Assembly: GCA_025965755.1 (NCBI GenBank)
Contig: JAOPWI010000303.1
Coordinates: 1-5,179, forward strand
Direction of reading: 5' to 3'
DNA length: 5,179 nucleotides
Source of the DNA: Frankiales bacterium
GTDB taxonomy: Bacteria; Actinomycetota; Actinomycetes; Mycobacteriales; SCTD01
The notes under the pieces were generated by a model that saw only the letters and a list, made by a program, of their open reading frames with translations, had not been told where the DNA came from and made no database searches. A program made the position numbers and the translations under genes. Each line of letters starts with the position of its first letter. Within the stretch, counting starts at the first letter, position 1. Shown piece by piece: positions 1 to 5,179 of the stretch.

Positions 1-63
1 CTGCGTGACGATGACGGCCTGCGCGTGCCCTCCCCAGACCTTGAGCTGGGCGGCACTGCGTGA
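1..63 (+). CDS. Possible C-terminal end of a convergent gene, partial (unrecognised product)
   Basis: Reading the plus strand from base 1 gives 20 codons, acidic and proline-containing (it includes LRVPSPDLEL), ending in TGA at 61-63. The codons show a coding-like pattern: G/C is very high at position 1, about half at position 2 and about three quarters at position 3. This matches a real GC-rich gene better than the other frames do here. Its start would lie left of the window and it would converge on the GntR gene. The same frame stays open and fairly natural-looking after the TGA until 245, so the stop could also be an in-frame disruption of a longer gene. The stretch is too short to recognise a family, and it may be chance. 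Confidence 0.33.
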   Translation: MRDDDGLRVPSPDLELGGTA

Positions 64-190
64 ACCGGCAACGCTCAGCCCGGCGCGGTCACCGCCGGAC
101 TCAACGCGCTGGTGGAGCCGGGAACCGCCACAGCCGGAGACCTATCGCGGGTCAACGGCCGTCGCGCCAGCCGCAGCACCATCGAGGCGG

Positions 191-871
191 TTAGAAGGAA
201 TCCTGTCCTTGTTCCAGGAGCAGCAGGCGGATGTCGCGGGCTCGAGTGAAGTGCTCCCGGGCCGCCTCGGCCGCCCGGTCGGGGTCGCGGGCCAGAACGG
301 CCTCCACCAGCCGGCGGTGCTCCGCCAGGCTGGCCTCCCACCGGCCCGGGTGGCCAAGCGTGGTGGCCGGGTAGCGCACGAGGTGCAGATTGAGGCGGCT
401 CAGCAGATCCACGAGAGACTCATTGTGGCTGGCCAGCCAGATGCCATGGTGGAACTCGCGGTTGAGCCGTTGACGCGCCGCGCTGTCACCCGTCTCGGCC
501 TCGTCACACAGACGCAGGAGCCGCTCCAGGCGGATGCGGTCGAAGGAGGTGTGCCGCTCCGCTGCCACCCGGGCCACGGTGGCCTCCAGGACACAACGTG
601 TCTCGTAGATGTCGAGAATCTCTTCGGGGCTGCGCCGCCGAACCACCAGACCGCGGTCGCCGCGCTCGACGAGCCCGTCTTGCTCCAGCCGAGTCAGCGC
701 CTCGCGCACGGGCGTCCGGCTGATCCCGCACCACGTGGCTACCTGCGATTCGACGAGCGGGCTGCCCGGAGCAAGGGTCCCGTCGGTGATGGCCTGCTGG
801 ATCCGCTCATAGGGGGACAACTTTTTGTCAGACTTGATGCCGAAGCCCTCCTGGTTTGCCCGCCGCGCCAT
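191..871 (-). CDS. GntR-family transcriptional regulator, FadR/FCD subfamily
   Basis: This 226-residue protein has an N-terminal winged helix-turn-helix at about residues 17-80. It includes the recognition-helix signature SRTPVREALTRLEQDGLVE (51-69). A C-terminal FCD ligand-binding domain follows at about 85-215. FCD domains usually bind a metal through an Asp/Asn and three His. The matching residues here are N137, H141 (NREFH), H185 (EHRRL) and H207 (EHFTR). Family members are cytoplasmic dimers that often repress catabolic operons until an organic acid or related metabolite binds. Length is normal for the family and no key element is missing. The ATG at 871-869 is preceded by a strong AGGAGG at 5-base spacing; the stop is TAA. 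It lies 133 bases downstream of the SDR in the same direction, so it probably controls that operon and itself; this is inferred from context. The ligand is unknown. Confidence 0.93.
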   Translation of the reverse strand: MARRANQEGFGIKSDKKLSPYERIQQAITDGTLAPGSPLVESQVATWCGISRTPVREALTRLEQDGLVERGDRGLVVRRRSPEEILDIYETRCVLEATVARVAAERHTSFDRIRLERLLRLCDEAETGDSAARQRLNREFHHGIWLASHNESLVDLLSRLNLHLVRYPATTLGHPGRWEASLAEHRRLVEAVLARDPDRAAEAAREHFTRARDIRLLLLEQGQDSF

Positions 872-876
872 GCCGA

Positions 877-882
877 CCTCCT
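877..882 (-). promoter_or_regulatory. Ribosome binding site of the GntR gene
   Basis: The minus strand reads AGGAGG, then TCGGC, then ATG. This is a near-perfect Shine-Dalgarno sequence at 5-base spacing and fixes the regulator's start at 871. Confidence 0.8.
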
Positions 883-897
883 GAGACGCCTGCCCGC

Positions 898-910
898 CCG
901 CCTATGGCGG
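898..910. repeat. Short GC-rich inverted repeat in the GntR leader
   Basis: CCGCC-TAT-GGCGG is a perfect 5-base inverted repeat around three bases. It lies 27 bases upstream of the GntR ATG and just upstream of its Shine-Dalgarno sequence. It could be an operator half-site pair or a small leader hairpin. It does not resemble the usual GT-N3-AC core of FadR-type operators, and such short repeats occur by chance in GC-rich DNA. Confidence 0.25.
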
Positions 911-946
911 TAGTTCATTGACTGGCGAACAACGACGGTGCAGCGT

Positions 947-957
947 ACGGGACCCGT
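947..957. repeat. Palindrome in the SDR-GntR gap, operator candidate
   Basis: ACGGG-A-CCCGT is a perfect 11-base odd-centred palindrome. It lies 76 bases upstream of the GntR start and 48 bases past the SDR stop. The position suits an autoregulatory operator, since winged-helix dimers bind short palindromes. No convincing -35/-10 pair could be placed beside it, so the assignment rests on symmetry and location only. Confidence 0.22.
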
Positions 958-965
958 CAGTGTCC

Positions 966-989
966 CCGCGGACGACTGTCCGGCCGCGG
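966..989 (-). terminator. Candidate hairpin (weak terminator) after the SDR gene
   Basis: On the minus strand, starting 15 bases after the SDR stop, CCGC and GGAC (separated by a 4-base bulge) can pair with GTCC and GCGG around the loop AGTC. The hairpin is GC-rich and not followed by a T-run. In high-GC actinobacteria terminators often lack a U tract, so it may end or attenuate the operon transcript before the regulator, but it is not a canonical intrinsic terminator. Confidence 0.3.
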
Positions 990-1004
990 CCCGCGAGAAG
1001 CCGC

Positions 1005-1829
1005 TTACCCCTCACCGCCGGGCGTCCAACGCCAGTACCTGGCGAGAACGCCGCCATCCACTCTGAGGTCCGTTCCAGTGATCATCTTCGAGCGGTCCGA
1101 GGCCAAGAAGACCACAGCGTCCGCGTAGTCGTCCGGTCCCGGACGGTGGCCCAGGGGCACGCCCATGTCACCCCGCGTGAAGGTGCTTGGCGTGTCAGCC
1201 CGGGACGACGACAGGCCCCATTCCACGCCCCACTCCTGGGCGCGGCGGAACCCGTCCGCCGGATCCGTCCCTGTCGGCGTCAGGCTGTTGACCCGGATGC
1301 CGTGCTCGGCCAACTCCATGGCAGTGGCCCGCGTGAGACCCCACAGGCCGGACTTCGCCGAGCCGTAGCCCACGCTGAGGGGGTTCCCCTGATGCGCCTC
1401 GGTGGACAGCAGGTTGATGATCGACCCGCTTGTCGACTTCGCGACCATGGTGCGGGCGACCGCCCGCGTCGTCAGGTAGGCGCCGACCAAGATGGTGTCG
1501 AGGTGCAGCCGGAAGGTGGCGAGGTCGCCGGCCAGCACCCCCTGGGCGCGATGCAGTCCCGCTGCGTTCACCAGCACGTCCACCCTGCCGTGACGTGCGA
1601 CGACCGAGGCGACAGCCGCGTCCACCTCGGACTCGGCGGTGACGTCACAGGTGAGGCCCTCCGCAGACACCCCCAAGCCCCGGAGCCACCGCGTGCACGC
1701 GTCGAGGTAGTCCTCACGCAGGTCCAGGCAGACCACCTCCGCGCCTGCGAGGCCGAGGCCGCGGGCGATACCCGCGTTGATGTTGGGGCCGGCTCCTGTC
1801 AGGATGGCGACCTTTCCCTTCAATTCCAT
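1005..1829 (-). CDS. Short-chain dehydrogenase/reductase (SDR) with atypical cofactor loop
   Basis: The 274-residue protein has a Rossmann fold of classical SDR length. Family marks: NAAG at 88-91, D62 for the adenine pocket, catalytic S142, and Y155/K159 in YGSAK. D36 at the end of strand 2 favours NAD(H) over NADP(H). A C-terminal DGG (258-260) is also typical. Two features are odd. The glycine-rich loop reads TGAGPNINAGIA (11-22), with Asn at 16 and 18 where TGxxxGxG has Gly, and the usual active-site Asn of helix 4 aligns with I113 (LDTILVG). Residues 190-228 form a Trp/Gly-rich variable region, probably the substrate lid. The ATG at 1829 was chosen because of GAGGAG five bases upstream and alignment with the family N-terminus (LKGKVAILTGAG). 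The frame extends upstream, but only as a shadow of the preceding gene. It overlaps the Mo-subunit gene by 10 bases, so it probably oxidises or reduces a hydroxyl/keto intermediate of the same pathway. The substrate is unknown. Confidence 0.93.
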   Translation of the reverse strand: MELKGKVAILTGAGPNINAGIARGLGLAGAEVVCLDLREDYLDACTRWLRGLGVSAEGLTCDVTAESEVDAAVASVVARHGRVDVLVNAAGLHRAQGVLAGDLATFRLHLDTILVGAYLTTRAVARTMVAKSTSGSIINLLSTEAHQGNPLSVGYGSAKSGLWGLTRATAMELAEHGIRVNSLTPTGTDPADGFRRAQEWGVEWGLSSSRADTPSTFTRGDMGVPLGHRPGPDDYADAVVFLASDRSKMITGTDLRVDGGVLARYWRWTPGGEG

Positions 1830-4057
1830 GCTGACTCCTCGTCGGGCAGTGGTGGAGAGTGCGCCGCCCCGTCGCTGGTTCGTCCGACGGGGGTACGGGT
1901 GACCGGCTCGCCTCTGGCGTCCGCGCAGGCGGCAAGGACAGCGTTCATCGAGGCGACCAGACCGCACTCGCCGACGCCGCGCTGGCCGTCGGGACCCGGC
2001 CCTGTGCCGTCCTCGACGGCACGGGCCCGCAGCTCGGCGGGGAGGTCGCGAACGAGGGGCAGGCGGTGGCGACGCACCGAGTAGTAGGAGTCCGCTGGAT
2101 CCGGCTCGACCATCGCCTCGAAGAGAGCGGCACCCAGGCCCATGATGGCTGCCCCCTCCTCTTGAGGGCGGACCCCGTCGACGGTGTTCATGACCGTGCC
2201 GGGGGTCCCCACCATCGTCAGCCGACTCACCGACCAGTCGTCGTCCGTCGTCAGTTCGACATGCGCAATGGCCGCGCTGAGCTCCCAGAACACCGGCCGC
2301 GACGGGATCGACGACGCGGAGGGCGACCCGTACCGGGAGCTCCAGCCACGCGCGACAAGTTCACCGCCGGGGCCGAACGCCTCCTGCACGACCTCGGCGA
2401 GCGTTGCGCCCGTGCCGACGGCGAGCACCGACCCATCCACGTACGTCACCTCGGTGACCTGGCAGCCGACGATCCGCGCGTACAGCAGTCGCGCTTGTTC
2501 GATCGCGTCGTCGCAGGCGGCCCGCACGGCAGTGCCCATGAAGGTCGTGCTGCGGCTGGCTCCCGTGGAGTAGTCATAGGGCGTGTAGCCGGTGTCCGTG
2601 GTGCGCACCAGCACCTGTTCCGCAGCCGTGCCCAGCGCTCGGGCAACCAGCTGCGCCAGAGTTCCGTGCGCCCCTTGCCCCATCTCGCTGGTGCCGGCCA
2701 GGACGACCACCGAGCCGTCCGCGGCGAGCTTGAGAAAGGCGGTGCTCGCCGGGCTCGCCCCGCCTGGCGTCATGGCAACGCTGATGCCGAGGCCGCGGCG
2801 GGTATCGGCATGTCCCGAGGCGTGGGCACTGACCGCACTGGCCATGGCCCACTCCTCGTCGACGGCAGCCAGCAGCTGCGCGGTGCACGGGTCCGCGGGA
2901 CGCATTCCTGGAATGACCATCTCCTGCGGACCGGCGAGGTTCAGGCGGCGGATGTGCCACGGGTCCAGGCCGAGCCGACGTGCCGCCTCGTCGAGCTGCT
3001 GTTCGCTGGCGAACTGCACCTGCGGAGAGCCGATCGCGCGCATCGCTCCGGACGGCACGCTGGCGGAGTAGGCGAGCGTCGCCTGCACGTCGAACGCCGG
3101 GACCGAGTAGGGCATGACCGCGCCGGTCAGCGCGACGTTGAGGACCCGGGGCCCGTTGTCGGTGTAGGCGCCGGTGTCCAGGACGATCGAGGCCTCACGG
3201 CCGAGGATCCGCCCGTCGGTGGCGAATGACGTGCGTAGCCGGACGACCGCGGGGTGCCGTCGCGTCAACAGGGCGCTGTCCCCGCTGCGCAGCATGAGCT
3301 TGACCGTGCGCCCGAAGCGGACGGCCGCCGCAGCGGCGAGCGGCTCTACCTTGGTCCAGGACTTGGACCCGAATCCGCCACCGATCCGGGGCACGATGAT
3401 CCGCACCCGCGAGAGCGGCAGTCCGAAGATCCGGGCGACTTCCTCGCGGACTGCGAAGGGGTGCTGACAGTTGGACCAGATGAACAGCTCGCCCTGGCGC
3501 CAACTCGCCACGGCCCCGTGCGGCTCCACCGGGGACTGTGCGATCGCCGGCGAGGTGTAGGTGCCCTCAAGCACCAGGGCGGCATCGGCGCAGGCGAGCG
3601 CCGGGTCCCCCTTGGTCAGCCGTGCCCGGTGGCACACGTCCTGATCCCAGGCTGGTTCCAGGTTCCAGCCAGGCGCGACCACGTACTCCGGCCCGCGGGG
3701 GTGCAACGGTCCGAGGTCGCTGACCGGACCTTCGGCACGCACGCGCACGCGGGCGTGTGCCAGGTCGGCGGCGAGCTGGGTCTCGCCGACAACCAGGGCG
3801 ACCGGCTCACCGACGAACCTCGGGTGGCTGGCCAGAACCGGGCGGTCGTGAACGATCGCGCCCATCAGGCCGAGACCCGTGACGTCAGCCGCCGTCACGG
3901 TTCCGACGAAGCCGGGCACGGAGGCGCAGGCGCTGTCGTCCACACTCGCGAAAGCCCCTCCGGCGAACCGGCTCTGGACGATCCGAGCGTGCAGGGCGCC
4001 GGCAAAGGGCACGTCGTCGAGGAAGTCGGCCGGCAACCCACCGCCGCTCGCGGTCAC
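1820..4057 (-). CDS. Molybdenum hydroxylase large (molybdopterin, catalytic) subunit, xanthine oxidase family
   Basis: The 745-residue protein has the aldehyde oxidase/xanthine dehydrogenase a/b hammerhead domain at about 10-120 and the molybdopterin-binding domains from about 140 to the end. Visible cofactor and active-site motifs: Q198 (CQHP), GGGFGSK (226-232), R340 (AMRAIGSPQ), EMGQG (458-462), GASRST (499-504) and the catalytic base E697 in GVGE. These enzymes hydroxylate a carbon with water-derived oxygen and pass electrons to FeS and FAD partners. Form I CO dehydrogenase's AYRCSFR loop is absent (SGAMRAIGS here), so it is not CoxL proper. Bovine xanthine oxidase Glu802, next to GGGFGGK, is replaced by S233, which argues against a purine substrate. 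The start is GTG (GTGA overlap with the FeS gene). An in-frame stop at 4099-4097 excludes a longer N-terminus, so about 20 residues usual in relatives are missing. No signal peptide is seen, which suggests a cytoplasmic enzyme. Substrate unassigned: N-heterocycle or aldehyde-like. Confidence 0.95.
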   Translation of the reverse strand: MTASGGGLPADFLDDVPFAGALHARIVQSRFAGGAFASVDDSACASVPGFVGTVTAADVTGLGLMGAIVHDRPVLASHPRFVGEPVALVVGETQLAADLAHARVRVRAEGPVSDLGPLHPRGPEYVVAPGWNLEPAWDQDVCHRARLTKGDPALACADAALVLEGTYTSPAIAQSPVEPHGAVASWRQGELFIWSNCQHPFAVREEVARIFGLPLSRVRIIVPRIGGGFGSKSWTKVEPLAAAAAVRFGRTVKLMLRSGDSALLTRRHPAVVRLRTSFATDGRILGREASIVLDTGAYTDNGPRVLNVALTGAVMPYSVPAFDVQATLAYSASVPSGAMRAIGSPQVQFASEQQLDEAARRLGLDPWHIRRLNLAGPQEMVIPGMRPADPCTAQLLAAVDEEWAMASAVSAHASGHADTRRGLGISVAMTPGGASPASTAFLKLAADGSVVVLAGTSEMGQGAHGTLAQLVARALGTAAEQVLVRTTDTGYTPYDYSTGASRSTTFMGTAVRAACDDAIEQARLLYARIVGCQVTEVTYVDGSVLAVGTGATLAEVVQEAFGPGGELVARGWSSRYGSPSASSIPSRPVFWELSAAIAHVELTTDDDWSVSRLTMVGTPGTVMNTVDGVRPQEEGAAIMGLGAALFEAMVEPDPADSYYSVRRHRLPLVRDLPAELRARAVEDGTGPGPDGQRGVGECGLVASMNAVLAACADARGEPVTRTPVGRTSDGAAHSPPLPDEESAWN
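1835..1840 (-). promoter_or_regulatory. Ribosome binding site of the SDR gene
   Basis: The minus strand reads GAGGAG, then TCAGC, then ATG at 1829. The site lies inside the last codons of the upstream Mo-subunit gene. It decides the SDR start against the longer open frame that runs up to 1967. Confidence 0.75.
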
Positions 4058-4566
4058 GGCTGCAACGCCGCCTCGGGACCGGTCAGGGCTCGAAGTTCAC
4101 GTGCCGAGCACCGCACCGCCTCGGAGATCCTCGAGTAGGCGCCACATCGACACACGTTGCCGTCCAGCGCCGACGGCAACTGCTCGTCGCTCAGGCCGTG
4201 GGGCTCGGCCAGCAGTGCTGTCGTCGCCATGATGAAGCCAGCGGTGCAGAAGCCACACTGATACGCCCGGCACTGCTCGAACGCCCGTCGCACGACGCGC
4301 GCGACGGGATGGCGATCGGCGCCCTCCACCGTCCAGACATCCTGGCCAGCCGCATCGTGCAGGAGCCGGCTGCACGACGCCACCGCAGCCCCATCGATGA
4401 GCACGGTGCAGGCACCGCAGACGTTCTCCCAGCAGGCCAACTTGGTGCCCGGCAGGCCCAGGTTGTCGCGGAGCGCCTCACCCAGGGTCGTACCGACGGG
4501 CACGTCCAACGTCACCGGTTCACCGTTCACGGTGAGTGCGGTGACCTCGGGCAGACCCGCAGTCAT
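4054..4566 (-). CDS. Molybdenum hydroxylase small subunit with two [2Fe-2S] clusters
   Basis: The 170-residue protein is of normal length for CoxS/NdhS-type subunits. The N-terminal plant-ferredoxin-like fold (about 8-80) holds C45, C50, C53 and C65 (CWENVCGAC, then SC) for the distal cluster. The C-terminal helical domain (about 85-155) holds C104 and C107 (QCGFC) with C139 and C141 (CRC) for the proximal cluster; Q103 would contact the pterin. It shuttles electrons from the Mo cofactor to FAD. The motif CRCGAY replaces the commoner CRCTGY, a variant that does not touch the ligands. The ATG at 4566 overlaps the FAD-subunit stop as ATGA and matches the family N-terminus. The open frame runs on to 4647, but those 27 residues are Arg/Pro/Gly-rich and shadow the upstream gene. 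The Shine-Dalgarno sequence is weak (GGACGG), suggesting translational coupling. Confidence 0.95.
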   Translation of the reverse strand: MTAGLPEVTALTVNGEPVTLDVPVGTTLGEALRDNLGLPGTKLACWENVCGACTVLIDGAAVASCSRLLHDAAGQDVWTVEGADRHPVARVVRRAFEQCRAYQCGFCTAGFIMATTALLAEPHGLSDEQLPSALDGNVCRCGAYSRISEAVRCSARELRALTGPEAALQP

Positions 4567-5179
4567 GCGGCACCGTCCAGCAGCGCCCGGTGGGCGTCGC
4601 GGCACGCCCGGCGGACCAGAACCGGGACTGTGGCGGCGTCGCCCCACGACGCGACAGCTTCGTGGCTGGGGCCGTCGCCGGCCGGCCCAGCACCGGCGAC
4701 GACGACGCGACCGTGGACACCACCACGGAGAAACTCACCCAGCTCAGCTTCGCGGACAAGCACCTGCGCCTGCTCGGCGCCGCGGCCAGCTGCGATGCGG
4801 CCGGTGCGGAAGAGCCAGCCGCTCCTCCCGTCAGAGGCCCTCGCGCACGTCGCCGCGGCTGCCTCGACGAGCGGCCCGAGGGCCGGCCGGCGCACGTGGG
4901 CATAGGCCAGGCTTCCGGCTGCCGGCACGGGCAGCGTGACGCTGACGAGCAGTTCAGCCAGCGGGCGGGCGGTTGGCTCCCGGCACAGAGCGACCGGCGC
5001 GGTGGTGCGACGGCGAGTGCCCGGGTCGACGGTTGTCAGCTCAGCCTGCAGCAGATGGAGTGCCAAGCGAAGATCCGACACCGGACTGGCGCCAGCCAGA
5101 TTTCCGCCGAGAGTGCCCTGCCACCGCACGCGCCGGTTGCCCATCTGCCGGACAACCCCACCGAGCCAACGCGCCAGTA
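4563..5179 (-). CDS. Molybdenum hydroxylase FAD-binding (medium) subunit, 5' end beyond window
   Basis: About 204 residues are visible, and the frame stays open to the right edge, so an ATG at 5144 is internal rather than the true start. The second FAD-binding motif TLGGNL, preceded by GNRRVRWQG and followed by SPVSDL, is the hallmark of the CoxM/NdhF-type FAD domain. The last hundred or so residues fit the CO dehydrogenase flavoprotein C-terminal domain. Family members are about 280-300 residues, so some 80-90 N-terminal residues, including the first FAD loop, lie outside. The subunit receives electrons from the [2Fe-2S] subunit and passes them to an external acceptor. The C-terminal half is less conserved: the common YR pair before the final VLVRRA helix is not evident (SWGDAATVPVLVRRA). 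The TGA stop overlaps the FeS gene's start. The operon promoter must lie upstream of the window. Confidence 0.92.
   Translation of the reverse strand, partial: LARWLGGVVRQMGNRRVRWQGTLGGNLAGASPVSDLRLALHLLQAELTTVDPGTRRRTTAPVALCREPTARPLAELLVSVTLPVPAAGSLAYAHVRRPALGPLVEAAAATCARASDGRSGWLFRTGRIAAGRGAEQAQVLVREAELGEFLRGGVHGRVVVAGAGPAGDGPSHEAVASWGDAATVPVLVRRACRDAHRALLDGAA

Noticed and set aside
81..98. Inverted repeat GCGGT-C-ACCGC as a terminator between convergent genes
   Set aside because: The usable stem is only about four pairs with a three-base loop and no T-run; too weak to call.
60..194. Small Arg-rich plus-strand ORF starting at GTG 60 with a GTGA overlap
   Set aside because: It has about 44 codons, extremely Arg-rich with no ribosome binding site, running into the GntR gene; typical of an off-frame reading.
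5..913. 302-codon open frame on the plus strand
   Set aside because: It lies antisense to the whole GntR gene, whose domains and ribosome binding site are clear. Composition is Arg/Pro/Gly-rich without family motifs, as expected of a GC-rich shadow frame.
1830..1967. N-terminal extension of the SDR
   Set aside because: Arg-rich shadow of the Mo subunit's tail; the ATG at 1829 has a strong ribosome binding site and matches the Rossmann-fold N-terminus.
918..2084. 388-codon open frame on the plus strand
   Set aside because: Antisense to the SDR and the end of the Mo subunit; no recognisable domain and an Arg/His/Gly-rich shadow composition.
1859..3229. 456-codon open frame on the plus strand
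   Set aside because: Antisense to the Mo subunit, whose motifs are conserved along its length; the long stop-free run follows from high G+C.
1820..4057. Assignment of the large subunit as form I CO dehydrogenase (CoxL)
   Set aside because: Despite the coxMSL-like gene order, the diagnostic AYRCSFR active-site loop is absent; the matching position reads SGAMRAIGS.
3254..4138. 294-codon open frame on the plus strand
   Set aside because: Antisense to the Mo and FeS subunits; no motif found.
4567..4647. N-terminal extension of the FeS subunit
   Set aside because: These 27 extra residues are Arg/Pro/Gly-rich, unlike the family, and shadow the FAD-subunit end; the ATGA junction at 4566 gives the expected start.

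Overview
The window is GC-rich (clearly above 60% G+C, with strong G/C bias at third codon positions). It carries tightly packed, overlapping genes on the minus strand with GTG/ATG starts and purine-rich ribosome binding sites. This fits a high-GC actinomycete-type bacterium, but no phylogenetic marker gene is present, so the assignment is an inference from composition and gene style. No rRNA, tRNA, mobile element or CRISPR array was seen.

Layout, in transcription order on the minus strand (right to left): (1) 5179-4563, the C-terminal two thirds of an FAD-binding subunit of a molybdenum hydroxylase, cut by the window edge; (2) 4566-4054, the small two-[2Fe-2S] subunit; (3) 4057-1820, the large molybdopterin-binding catalytic subunit; (4) 1829-1005, a short-chain dehydrogenase/reductase (SDR); (5) after a 133-base gap with several palindromes, 871-191, a GntR-family regulator of the FadR/FCD type. 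Genes 1-2 and 2-3 overlap by 4 bases (ATGA, GTGA) and 3-4 by 10 bases, so the first four are almost certainly one translationally coupled operon. At the left edge (1-63, plus strand) there may be the last 20 codons of a convergent gene.

The three subunits have the medium-small-large (FAD, FeS, Mo) order of coxMSL-type enzymes of the xanthine oxidase family. The large subunit lacks the form I CO dehydrogenase active-site loop. It keeps the general catalytic glutamate, but has Ser where bovine xanthine oxidase has the purine-binding Glu802. The likely role is therefore hydroxylation of an N-heterocycle, aldehyde or similar small organic substrate that is neither CO nor a typical purine. The SDR would then act on the alcohol/ketone of the same pathway, and the GntR/FCD protein would sense a pathway acid or intermediate. 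The substrate cannot be named from sequence alone.

The most unusual points are the SDR's altered glycine-rich cofactor loop and missing active-site Asn, the short N-terminus and Ser substitution of the catalytic Mo subunit, and the palindrome-rich gap before the regulator.
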